Assembly: GCF_000022325.1 (NCBI RefSeq)
Contig: NC_012034.1
Coordinates: 2,541,501 to 2,605,500, forward strand
Reading direction: 5' to 3'
Length of the DNA stretch: 64,000 nucleotides
Source of the DNA: Caldicellulosiruptor bescii DSM 6725
GTDB taxonomy: Bacteria > Bacillota > Thermoanaerobacteria > Caldicellulosiruptorales > Caldicellulosiruptoraceae
Below the pieces are notes generated by a model. That model was not told the DNA's origin. It ran no database searches and worked only from the letters and a program-made list of their open reading frames with translations. Shown in pieces: positions 26,202 through 32,618 of the stretch (positions are counted from its first letter, which is position 1; every line of letters begins with the position of its first letter). The position numbers were made by a program, and so were the translations under genes.

Positions 26202-26447
26202 TTATCTTCCACCCAGTGAATACCAGATTTCTTCGGGGGTTGCCTGGTCTTCACCGAGAAAATAGAAGGTATCTACTCTCAGTTTAACCTTCTTTCCAGT
26301 CTTGATTTCTACCACATCAAAATAATACGACGCAAGTACACCTTTTGTATCAGCCATTGAAATTGTCTTTTTACCACCCAGTAGTTTGTATCTTCTTAGA
26401 ACAAGTCCCCGCAGATATTTTTGCAATTTTCTTTTCCGCAAACTCAC
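26202..26447 (-). CDS. small basic element protein
   Basis: 81 aa from GTG 26447, after AAGGGGG by 7 nt. Basic N-terminus (SLRKRKLQKYLRGLVLRRYKLLGGKK), then a beta-rich part. No family recognised. The stop codon lies in hairpin GGTGGAAG/CTTCCACC, followed by box pair 26165-26186, which here precedes a promoter rather than an RBS. Confidence 0.5.
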   Translation of the reverse strand: MSLRKRKLQKYLRGLVLRRYKLLGGKKTISMADTKGVLASYYFDVVEIKTGKKVKLRVDTFYFLGEDQATPEEIWYSLGGR

Positions 26448-26512
26448 CTGGATACCCCCTTGCAAACTGTTGATTAGTAAACTTCCAGAGCTGAGGGCAA
26501 AGAGATAAGCCC

Positions 26513-26707
26513 TCAGCCTGCCTGTTTTTCTTCTGGCAAGGAAGAAACCCAAACTGGTACAAGTCCTGATTCTTCCAGAAAACACTCAAGTTCTCTGCAC
26601 CAGTAGCGTTCAAGAACAAACGCCTTTATACCTTTTACAATACCGACGAATCTGTTGAAGTAGTAGATTTTGCCATCTTCTATTTTGCAGGCATTGAAAA
26701 TGGTCAT
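26513..26707 (-). CDS. small hypothetical element protein
   Basis: 64 aa (MTIFNACKIEDGKIYYFNRFVGIVKGIKAFVLERYWCREL...). No family recognised. ATG 26707 is preceded by GGGAG and box pair 26723-26743. A GCTGAGGGC hairpin follows the stop and begins the next leader. Confidence 0.5.
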   Translation of the reverse strand: MTIFNACKIEDGKIYYFNRFVGIVKGIKAFVLERYWCRELECFLEESGLVPVWVSSLPEEKQAG

Positions 26708-26798
26708 TCTTAACCACTCCCTGCCAACTTTTATTTGCTAACTGCCAAGATGCAATTTTGCACTGTATGTTTTTTAAAAAGCGTGGTATAATATAGGT

Positions 26799-26878
26799 GA
26801 GGGTGCATGAGGGCACTTTATAAATGGCACTGGTACAGGGAAAACGGATGAGAATTATCTCATCTGTTTTTCTTTTTA
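26799..26878 (+). ncRNA. antitoxin-like small RNA, locus 2
   Basis: Starts after GTGGTATAAT (26787-26792) and ends in a terminator stem ACGGATGAGA/TCTCATCTGT plus T5CT5. Contains GGGTGCATGAGGG (26801-26813) and GGTACAGGGAAAA (26832-26844), both repeated in inverted orientation in the peptide-mRNA leader (27042-27054 and 27077-27088). It overlaps the end of peptide gene 26860-27009. Confidence 0.65.
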
Positions 26879-27009
26879 TCTACCAACATTACAATGATTC
26901 TTGAGTTTATCTTTAGCTGCGTATCATCAGGGCTTCTACATACAAGTCCGACAACTGCTACGATAGCAACAGCGACAATAGCAACGATGGCAACAACGTA
27001 GATGTTCAT
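26860..27009 (-). CDS. type I toxin-like membrane peptide, locus 2
   Basis: 49 aa: a very hydrophobic helix (YVVAIVAIVAVAIVAVVGLV), then a polar segment ending MLVDKKKNR. ATG 27009 has AAAGGGGGGAT 6 nt upstream, and this RBS is complementary to ATCCCCCCCTTTT 45 nt further up. The stop lies in the terminator stem of small RNA 2. Same build as loci 1 and 3. Confidence 0.62.
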   Translation of the reverse strand: MNIYVVAIVAIVAVAIVAVVGLVCRSPDDTQLKINSRIIVMLVDKKKNR

Positions 27010-27160
27010 GGTTATCCCCCCTTTCTTTTTTTGTGTTTTTACCCTCATGCACCCATGTCTTAAAAGGGGGGGATATTTTCCCTGTACCAAGTTATTAGCA
27101 TTTCCAGAGCTAACCTGTTTCTCTGCAAACCTACAATTTAGCAAACTCCCAAAACAAAGC

Positions 27161-27335
27161 AAAAAGCCCTGACCGAGCTTAGACGCTCATGTCAGGGCTA
27201 ACTATTTTGGGCAAACTGTTGTATTGATCTTTTTGGAATACCGCAGGCATTTAACCTGCTCCGCTCCCGCTGTGGGGAAAAACGAAGGTAGCGTTAAGCT
27301 ACCGTGCTCCCGCTAAGGGGAAAAAATAATTTTAA
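27161..27335 (-). ncRNA. short transcript with two 20-nt hairpin repeats, ending in a box/terminator
   Basis: Downstream of promoter 27340-27368 there are, in order: TTTTTCCCC, two bases, AGCGGGAGC; hairpin GGTAGC/GCTACC; a second copy of the 20-nt unit 43 nt from the first; hairpin GCAGG/CCTGC; box pair 27197-27217; and a terminator (GCCCTGAC/GTCAGGGC, TTTTT). There is no ORF of note. It may be an untranslated leader of the toxin-2 transcript or a free RNA. Confidence 0.5.
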
Positions 27336-27339
27336 TTGT

Positions 27340-27368
27340 ATTTTACCACATTAATAGACTAAAATCAA
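27340..27368 (-). promoter_or_regulatory. element promoter (TTGATT / GTGG-TAAAAT)
   Basis: TTGATT at 27363-27368, 17-bp spacer ending GTGG, TAAAAT at 27340-27345. It overlaps the stop of the PemK gene. Confidence 0.6.
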
Positions 27369-27895
27369 TATTTGCCTAGAAAAAGCTCTTTTAGTTTTTC
27401 ATCAACAGCATTCAGTACATCATTGTTAGCTCTTCCTACTGTACGCATTATTCTCAATTTACTTATTGAACGAATATTTCCTACATCCACATATGTTTTG
27501 TTACTTGGTAGTGGTGGAATGTGACCAACAAACACACATGTAGGATGATTAACAGTGCGTCCTTGCTTTGTAGTTAATGGTACCACGGTAACTGTCCCAA
27601 AGGTAGGTAAGTTATTAATATCAATCACAATGGCCCACCGGATTTTATTTTTCTCTGTCCCGACATTATAGCCAAAATTTACTAAAACAATATCACCCCT
27701 TTTGAATGTGCCAAACTTCTTGTAATCTTTACCCTTTTTAAAGCTTCTTCCTTTTAGAAACAAGTCGGTCTTGGTAATTAGCCAATCAATGTAGTCCAGA
27801 TATTCACTGTAATCTTCTGGATGCAAGACATCAAGAACATCTTCTAACTTTTTCTCTAACTCTGCTATTTTCATTTTGATGAGAGTTTTATCCAT
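27365..27895 (-). CDS. PemK/MazF-family endoribonuclease toxin with N-terminal extension
   Basis: 176 aa. The first 65 residues are helical (MKIAELEKKLEDVLDVLHPEDYSEYLDYIDWLI). From about residue 65 the MazF fold is clear: FKRGDIVLVNFG, IRWAIVIDI, VTVVPLTTKQG, VDVGNIRSISKLRI. MazF/PemK toxins cut mRNA. No short antitoxin gene is adjacent; the extension may replace it or bind an RNA partner. ATG 27895 after AGGGGG. The leader has a 10-bp stem CCCCCTTTCC/GGAAAGGGGG that hides the RBS around box pair 27915-27935. Confidence 0.75.
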   Translation of the reverse strand: MDKTLIKMKIAELEKKLEDVLDVLHPEDYSEYLDYIDWLITKTDLFLKGRSFKKGKDYKKFGTFKRGDIVLVNFGYNVGTEKNKIRWAIVIDINNLPTFGTVTVVPLTTKQGRTVNHPTCVFVGHIPPLPSNKTYVDVGNIRSISKLRIMRTVGRANNDVLNAVDEKLKELFLGKY

Positions 27896-27969
27896 TTTCT
27901 CTTCCCCCTTTCCAGCCAACTGTAATTTGCCAACTACCGGGTGCAGGGAAAGGGGGAGCAAACCCTGCA

Positions 27970-28590
27970 CTACGATGCTTTCAGGAGACACTGGAGTTTA
28001 GTACGGATTTTTTGTGCTCTTGTAGCAACTTGCTTTTCAGTCAGTCCTAACTCCTTTGCAATTTCCTTGAAGCTGTATTGTTTGAGTCGCAGTAACAGAA
28101 TTTTCCTTTCTTCGTCTGAAAGCATTTTAATAAGTCTTTGCAGAGTTTCATTGTACATTGCTTGCTCTTCAACATTAGCAGTATCTTGAACAGTGTCCTT
28201 AACTTTTAGCTCTTCATCATCAGCATGACTGTTAGTATTAATAACAGATTCCATTGAAATCACCTGCGGGATTTCAGTATTGGGTTTATTAAACGGTGGT
28301 CTTATTGTTCTGCTTTTGTTGGTACATCTGTCCATATTGCGTTTGATATAGTATATTGCGAGGGTTACAAACGAGACGCCCAAGCTCTCATCAAACTTTT
28401 GGGCAGCCTGCAGGATTGCTACTGCACCTTCCTGCTTCAAGTCTTCAAAGATGTCGGGTTTGTTGTATTTAGCGGCAAGTGATATAATTAAAGGCTCATA
28501 TGCCATAATAAGTGTTTCAGCGGCTTCTTTGTCCCCTTTCTTTATTCTGCCAATCAATTCTTTTTGTTCATCGAAACTCAGCTCAAACAT
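27970..28590 (-). CDS. sigma-70-family sigma factor
   Basis: 206 aa. Region 2 is visible as LIMAYEPLIISLAAKYNKP then FEDLKQEGAVAILQAAQKFDESLGVSFVTLAIYYIKRNM (polymerase-binding and -10 recognition). Region 4 is LIKMLSDEERKILLLRLKQYSFKEIAKELGLTEKQVATRAQKIRTKL (-35 helix-turn-helix). An element-borne sigma factor could serve the GTGGTATAAT promoters found throughout the element; that link is inferred. ATG 28590 follows GGGGGTGAAGTTTGCA. Confidence 0.85.
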   Translation of the reverse strand: MFELSFDEQKELIGRIKKGDKEAAETLIMAYEPLIISLAAKYNKPDIFEDLKQEGAVAILQAAQKFDESLGVSFVTLAIYYIKRNMDRCTNKSRTIRPPFNKPNTEIPQVISMESVINTNSHADDEELKVKDTVQDTANVEEQAMYNETLQRLIKMLSDEERKILLLRLKQYSFKEIAKELGLTEKQVATRAQKIRTKLQCLLKAS

Positions 28591-28697
28591 TGCAAACTTC
28601 ACCCCCTGGCAGGCAAACTGTATTTGGCAAACTGCCAAAAGGGGGAAAACCTAAAACTTTTGGTACGAAACTTATGAATGTGTGATATAATTTAATT

Positions 28698-28782
28698 AAG
28701 GGTGAACAGGGACTTGTTTATTCGAATATGGTACAGGGTAAAGCAGTTGAAACTTGTTTTCAACTGTTTTTCTTTTTTATAA
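28698..28782 (+). ncRNA. antitoxin-like small RNA, locus 3
   Basis: After TATAAT (28686-28691). Contains GGGTGAACAGGG (28700-28711) and GGTACAGGGTAAA (28730-28742), ends in CAGTTGAAA/TTTCAACTG plus T5CT6. Inverted copies of both segments lie in the peptide leader (28940-28951 and 28972-28985). It overlaps the end of the peptide gene. Confidence 0.65.
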
Positions 28783-28903
28783 CAATGCGTGGTGGTTTCC
28801 CATTTATTTCTACGTATATATTCCCTTTTGCTTTAATGACAACGACATATGTTAGTACTATGAGAGTAGCTGAAATGATAAGTGCTATGACTATATCTTT
28901 CAT
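28760..28903 (-). CDS. type I toxin-like membrane peptide, locus 3
   Basis: 47 aa: hydrophobic helix (IVIALIISATLIVLTYVVVIKA), then a basic tail (KPPRIVIKKKNS). ATG 28903 has AAAGGGGGG 9 nt upstream; CCCCCCTTTTT 55 nt further up can mask it. The final codons (KKKNS-stop) lie in the terminator of small RNA 3 and resemble KKKNR-stop of locus 2. Confidence 0.62.
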   Translation of the reverse strand: MKDIVIALIISATLIVLTYVVVIKAKGNIYVEINGKPPRIVIKKKNS

Positions 28904-29049
28904 TGTCATTATCCCCCCTTTCTTTTTTGTCCTCTTTACCCCTGTTCACCCATGTGTTTAAAAAGGGGGGATTTTACCCTGTACCAAATTATTAGCGAGT
29001 TTAGCAAACCAAAAACGCAAACAACTATTAGCAAACTGACAGAAAACAC

Positions 29050-29086
29050 AAAAGCCCTGACCGAGCTTAGACGCTCAAGTCAGGGC
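29050..29086 (-). terminator. leader terminator with AGTTWGC boxes (copy of 27161-27200)
   Basis: Stem GCCCTGAC/GTCAGGGC with inner GAGC/GCTC, TTTTG. Almost identical over 36 bp to the one at 27161-27200. Box pair 29085-29105 abuts it. It lies between promoter 29200 and toxin 3. Confidence 0.7.
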
Positions 29087-29144
29087 TAACTGTTTTTGGC
29101 AAACTGTATACTCCTGGTAGTATTACCTCTTGCCGGTTTACTCC

Positions 29145-29171
29145 GTTTTTATTTTTACATTTTTGTAGACG
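29145..29171 (-). repeat. 25-nt leader repeat, copy 2
   Basis: Matches 17983-18010. Here the hairpin before it is AGACGTGT/ACACGTCT, just after the transcription start expected from promoter 29200-29228. Confidence 0.5.
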
Positions 29172-29199
29172 TGTTTTTATTACACGTCTGCTTAATTTA

Positions 29200-29228
29200 T
29201 TTATACCACTTTTTTATTCTGTTTGCAA
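29200..29228 (-). promoter_or_regulatory. element promoter (TTGCAA / GTGG-TATAAA)
   Basis: TTGCAA at 29223-29228, 17-bp spacer ending GTGG, TATAAA at 29200-29205. It drives the toxin 3 and sigma-factor segment. Confidence 0.7.
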
Positions 29229-29374
29229 CATTTTTTTTAGCTGCTGGAGAGAATTTTGCTATAACTTTAGAGTCAGTTTTTTCGGCAGATGAAACCACCC
29301 CTGCCCAACTCTTTGTAATCGTTTACAATCTTCCTTTCCACCTTATCGCTTGCTCTGGTATCTTAACCCCGGCT

Positions 29375-29463
29375 CAAAAGCCCTTTGCAGGTTCGCCTGC
29401 TGCCTGCAAAAACAGGTGTCTCAAGGTTTCTGAGAACCACCCTGTGTCTGCAAAGGGCTTTTG
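29375..29463. repeat. 89-bp palindromic element
   Basis: Sixteen-bp perfect arms CAAAAGCCCTTTGCAG (29375-29390) and complement (29448-29463). Inside is a second hairpin (CACCTGT, then TCTCA/TGAGA). The region 29230-29574 otherwise holds no gene that I can support. Confidence 0.6.
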
Positions 29464-29574
29464 GTTTGGGTCTTTGCAGGTTGCACCGACAAAAACGCTG
29501 CTGGTTCAGAGGGACAATTTTAAATAGCGAACACCAGTTCGAAAAAGCAAAATACTTCTCTGTTTTCACCTTCC

Positions 29575-30906
29575 CTACTGGCACATGGAGGCTCCAACCT
29601 CTACAGGTTGGAGTGGAAATGTGCCTGAGATTCTTATTCGTTCTAATTCGTAGCAGTACCCATCAAATCGTTGAATTATTTTGCAGTGTTTATATGAAAT
29701 ACTCTGAACAATCCTTTTCCCGGTTTTGTCCTTTATATCAAAATACCCGCTGTTTCTACACGATACTGTCCCTACCCATGTGCCTTTGTACTTGCCTTTC
29801 GGAACAACTACTTTTACCATATCACCAGTTTGAAAGCCATAGAAAAATTTCTTTCTAGTTCTATGCCCACGTGGAAAACCATACCTGTCAAGTATAGCAA
29901 TTTGTCTTGTGCCTCTACCTTTCGCTATCACGTGCAAAACAGTTTTGGTCTTGAGCCAAATTCTATTTGGTGTAGAATACCCTACACAGATTGCATCAAA
30001 ATGATGGTCTTTTGGTAGTCCTAACTTGATTCTATTCATCTTTGTCAAAGCTCCACTTCCACATTCCACAGGTAAACCTGTGTTTTTTAAAACTTCGTAT
30101 ATTCTCCATCTTGTTGCGTTAACCAATGCACAATCCCTTAGTGGCGCTTTTACAAGTTTCTGAATCTCTGGATACCCAAACTCTTCCGCTGTCTTATTCC
30201 CTTTTTTCTGGTTACACCCATGGCAGGCTATGACAAGGTTGTCTACTCTGTCTGTTCCACCTCTTGACTTTGGAATGACATGTTCAACTTCGAGTGGTAC
30301 TCCTGTAGCACCACAGTAGACGCATCTCCAGTTGAATTTCTCAAGCAAATATTCTTTTACTTCATAACCCTGAAGAGTACCATGCTGGTATTCTATTCCA
30401 GAAATCTCTGGATTTCTTAGCTTCTGCGTATCAAATTTGACGTTCTCATATGAAATAGCAGTAACAGGACACAGTTTGCAAAGTCTTTTTACCCACGTTT
30501 CAATGTTTCTTACCCTGCTCAGTAGTGTAGGCGGTAACCAATTCTCATCCCTTCTCCTGTTCGAAAATCTTGCTTTTCTGTACCTTGTCTTTCTATTTCT
30601 CCTACTACGTCTCAAACTGCGTCTTCTATCCATGTTCTCTTTTATCTCTGTTCTGTGATATAACTTCATCATGAATACAACTTCGCAATTGTTCTTCAAT
30701 ATGACAATTCCTGTGCACCTGCTACCATAGTCAATTTTAAGTCTGTAGTTTGGCTTGAACGTTGATGTATCTTTTTGCTCTTTGAGTCTTATAGTGAAAG
30801 GGTAGATTCTATGGATTACTGCTTTTCCATGCTTAAGCAATTTTCTCGCAACCGCTTCATGACAGGGTGCTAAAGGTGTTTTATCCCTGTTCAGTACAAA
30901 TACCAT
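29575..30906 (-). CDS. iscB: IscB RNA-guided nuclease (RuvC/HNH), copy 1
   Basis: 443 aa, all IscB parts in order: N-terminal RRXRR/PLMP domain (VFVLNRDKTPLAPCHEAVARKLL), RuvC-I LKIDYGSRCTG (D59), an arginine-rich bridge helix (RRRSLRRSRRNRKTRYRKA), RuvC-II SYENVKF, HNH (CVYCGATGVPLEVEHVIPKSRGG...CHGC, about 195-245), RuvC-III HHFDAICVG and a C-terminal beta domain. All catalytic residues look intact. IscB is the Cas9 ancestor and uses an omega RNA encoded upstream. ATG 30906 with GGGAGGAG upstream. Inserted between element genes, with no transposase. Confidence 0.92.
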   Translation of the reverse strand: MVFVLNRDKTPLAPCHEAVARKLLKHGKAVIHRIYPFTIRLKEQKDTSTFKPNYRLKIDYGSRCTGIVILKNNCEVVFMMKLYHRTEIKENMDRRRSLRRSRRNRKTRYRKARFSNRRRDENWLPPTLLSRVRNIETWVKRLCKLCPVTAISYENVKFDTQKLRNPEISGIEYQHGTLQGYEVKEYLLEKFNWRCVYCGATGVPLEVEHVIPKSRGGTDRVDNLVIACHGCNQKKGNKTAEEFGYPEIQKLVKAPLRDCALVNATRWRIYEVLKNTGLPVECGSGALTKMNRIKLGLPKDHHFDAICVGYSTPNRIWLKTKTVLHVIAKGRGTRQIAILDRYGFPRGHRTRKKFFYGFQTGDMVKVVVPKGKYKGTWVGTVSCRNSGYFDIKDKTGKRIVQSISYKHCKIIQRFDGYCYELERIRISGTFPLQPVEVGASMCQ

Positions 30907-31210
30907 GGGATTGGAGTTCTCCTCCCTTCTCCAGCAGGATTTGATTCTGCTGGGTGACGTGCAGGTTGGACTACACCTGCATCTTCCATCGCCAATGTTA
31001 TCCCTACTTTGCTGTGTGCAGACCACTGTCCCTACCCCGACAGGACTGTTTAAGTCTGCACGGCAGGGTCTGGAGCTTGGGACGCACTCCAGAGTGCCCT
31101 AGGCAGGGATAACGTAGGGACTTCATTCCCTTGTCCTTCGGGTCAGTCCCTCAGGCTGGTCAACCACGAGGCCCTTCAAGTCTCCGCCTCTACAGGCGGG
31201 GGTAGTTGAC
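29585..31210 (-). mobile_element. IS200/IS605-type insertion carrying iscB (copy 1), no tnpA
   Basis: The left end has hairpin CCGCCT-GT-AGAGGCGG after GTCAACTACC (31210). The right end, overlapping the iscB stop, has CTCCAACCT-GT-AGAGGTTGGAG (near 29593-29614). Matching loop sequences at both ends mark subterminal hairpins read by a Y1 transposase. The exact right boundary is uncertain. Mobility would need TnpA from elsewhere. Confidence 0.7.
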
Positions 31211-31226
31211 TATGCAAGTTTTTTCT
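30907..31226 (-). ncRNA. omega RNA of IscB copy 1 with putative guide
   Basis: The 300 bp before iscB have no ORF but many stems: GTCAACTAC/GTGGTTGAC, the CCGCCT hairpin, GTTATCCCT/AGGGATAAC, and CAGCAG/CTGCTG near the start codon. In IscB systems the scaffold is encoded here, and the guide is the host sequence just outside the left end. By that rule the guide is AGAAAAAACTTGCATA (31226-31211), which is the 3' end of the neighbouring gene. Confidence 0.75.
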
Positions 31227-31527
31227 TGTATTTCTTTTCGCATTCCCTGCAGGTACAACCGTTTTTGAACCCATGACACTGAGCTTTCCCCCAGCATGCC
31301 GCTTCCCTACCGTACAAAATACACTTTTCACACCCTACACTCATGCCCCAGCCGTTCCACAACATCCACGGTTCTACCGTTATTACTGTTTTGTCGTAGC
31401 ATTCGTTGACAAAATCAATAGCTTTTTCTAATCTTTCCTGTGCTTCTTGAATACTATTTGCTTGAATTGTTATCTTGTGAATTTTAGCTGATTTCTTTGT
31501 CCTGTATGCTAGCTGGAAATTAGTCAT
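31210..31527 (-). CDS. hypothetical cysteine-rich protein, truncated at IS junction
   Basis: 105 aa. N-terminal beta part, then a cysteine cluster (CEKCILYGREAACWGKAQCHG, CTCRECEKK) suggesting zinc binding. ATG 31527 with GGGAG 9 nt upstream. The stop TAG takes its last base from the first base of the IscB insertion (GTCAAC), so the original C-terminus may have been lost. Function unknown. Confidence 0.5.
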   Translation of the reverse strand: MTNFQLAYRTKKSAKIHKITIQANSIQEAQERLEKAIDFVNECYDKTVITVEPWMLWNGWGMSVGCEKCILYGREAACWGKAQCHGFKNGCTCRECEKKYKKKLA

Positions 31528-31569
31528 TTTGCTCATCTCCCAACTTATTAACAAAGTTATACCACAAAA

Positions 31570-32166
31570 CTACCCCATAGTTTCTATTTTGTTTGAAGCA
31601 TCTACAGCTTTGTATGCTGCCAGCAGGTGTTTACACTCTCTATGCCTCTTTGTGAAATCAGGACATGTGCAGGCTCTGTGCAAGACATCTACAGCATAAT
31701 CTTCTGTGCCATGAGCAATGAAAATGTGGTCTGTTATTTGCTCCAGTTTTTCTACTGGGAAGGTATTAGGTGGTGGTTTTGTTATTGCTTTGTTAGAAAG
31801 TAAATCTGCAAGCTGGTTCTTTTCTCTTGGAATCCATCTAGCTTTGACTTTATCAAATTTTTCCAGCAGTTCCGTTGCTTGTTCATACAGAGAATATAAA
31901 TGTGGCATATTGATATTCCAGTTACCAAAAACCTGATTAATCACAAGCTGGCTGTCTCCCTGAACTTCCAATTCCTTTATACCCAGCTCCAGAGCTTTCT
32001 GCAACAATTCTATCAGCGCCAGATATTCCGCTTCGTTATTTGTTTTAATGCCGAGTTCTTTTGAATATTCCAGAATCACATTGCCAGCAGGGTTGACAAT
32101 AACAATTCCTGCCCCTGCTGGACCGGGATTGCCTTTAGATGCGCCGTCGAAATAACCTTTGTACAT
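31570..32166 (-). CDS. RNase HI fused to a SWIM-type zinc finger
   Basis: 198 aa. Residues 1-135 are type I RNase H: YFDGASKGNPGPAGAG (first Asp), KTNNEAEYLALIELL (Glu), VQGDSQLVINQV (Asp) and ARWIPREKNQLADLLSNKA (final Asp). The C-terminal 50 residues hold CTCPDFTKRHRECKH, a CxCxnCxH SWIM finger. RNase H removes RNA from RNA:DNA hybrids, fitting primer removal for this element's own replication. ATG 32166 after GGAG. Confidence 0.85.
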   Translation of the reverse strand: MYKGYFDGASKGNPGPAGAGIVIVNPAGNVILEYSKELGIKTNNEAEYLALIELLQKALELGIKELEVQGDSQLVINQVFGNWNINMPHLYSLYEQATELLEKFDKVKARWIPREKNQLADLLSNKAITKPPPNTFPVEKLEQITDHIFIAHGTEDYAVDVLHRACTCPDFTKRHRECKHLLAAYKAVDASNKIETMG

Positions 32167-32239
32167 GCTGGCACTCCTTTCTATCTACTTGTTGCTTATT
32201 ACTATATATATCAGCGTTTTTAAAAAACTCCTTTCTTTT

Positions 32240-32618
32240 TTACAAATTGCAGACAATTTTAAGATGGTCTGGACCATATCTGTTCTTGACTACTTCAATC
32301 ATATTCTGTTGTGGATACGTTAATCTGTGCAGACCCAGGATTACATCAGCATCCTGATGAATATAGTCATGCAGTATCTTTTTGGGTGTATCAAAAGTTA
32401 TGATATCGAAACGTTGCTCTATACTGGTCTGCTTTATAGTCATGTTTATATGTCTGATACGTGTATTTAAATCCCAAAAAGTATACATTGTATTCAGTTC
32501 TTGATAGTCGTCTACGATGACTAATCTTAAATCCTCAAAACGCATAACAATATCTTTTAGTTCTTCTATACAGTCAATAGGACTAAAATGTATGGGTACT
32601 TTTCTCAGTTCTTCATGT
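32240..32618 (-). pseudogene. C-terminal half of RecA-like ATPase gene split by the TnpB insertion
   Basis: Open from the TnpB element's right end to 32240. It begins HEELR-KVPIHFSPIDCIEELKDIV, then RFEDLRLVIVDDYQELNTMY, a Walker B-like strand, and ends at KIVCNL. Joined to 34102-34409 after removing 32619-34101, it gives one continuous protein of about 228 aa. Probably a helicase/ATPase-like replication accessory, by analogy with DnaB-type folds. Confidence 0.75.

Larger units (their letters stand above)
17753..29105 (-). repeat. family of about 24 bipartite AGTTWGC leader boxes
   Basis: Consensus (minus strand): (C/T)GG(C/T)AGTTWGC, 7 nt (range 7-10) of A-rich sequence, AGTTWGC. Copies, plus coordinates: 17753-17773, 17868-17890, 19866-19886, 20021-20041, 20708-20728, 21738-21758, 22310-22331, 22704-22724, 23116-23137, 23755-23775, 24958-24979, 25651-25674, 25872-25892, 25987-26015, 26098-26118, 26165-26186, 26462-26483, 26723-26743, 27125-27147, 27197-27217, 27915-27935, 28613-28633, 29017-29037 and 29085-29105. 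Single boxes are at 20314 and 62914. All are in the sense of the genes. Most precede a GGGGG-type RBS, often with a third, weaker copy between RBS and start codon. Five pairs directly precede an intrinsic terminator. Confidence 0.85.

Noticed and set aside
27225-27335. Mini CRISPR array
   Set aside because: Only two degenerate 20-nt repeats, the spacer itself is a perfect hairpin, and no cas genes are near.
27225-27895. Type III ToxIN-like system
   Set aside because: Toxin has the PemK/MazF sequence, not ToxN; the hairpin repeats lie downstream of it and have their own promoter.
17753-29105. Box repeats as integron attC sites
   Set aside because: AGTTWGC resembles GTTRRRY superficially, but the two heptamers are direct, not inverted, and no integron integrase gene was seen; spacing is constant and tied to RBSs.
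17753-29105. Box pairs as -35/-10 promoters
   Set aside because: Repeat period is 14-15 nt, both halves are identical and lie 10-30 nt from the start codon on the RBS; real TATAAT promoters are found separately.
29096-29527. 143-aa plus-strand ORF
   Set aside because: Runs through the minus-strand leader, promoter and palindrome, with no RBS and no family resemblance.
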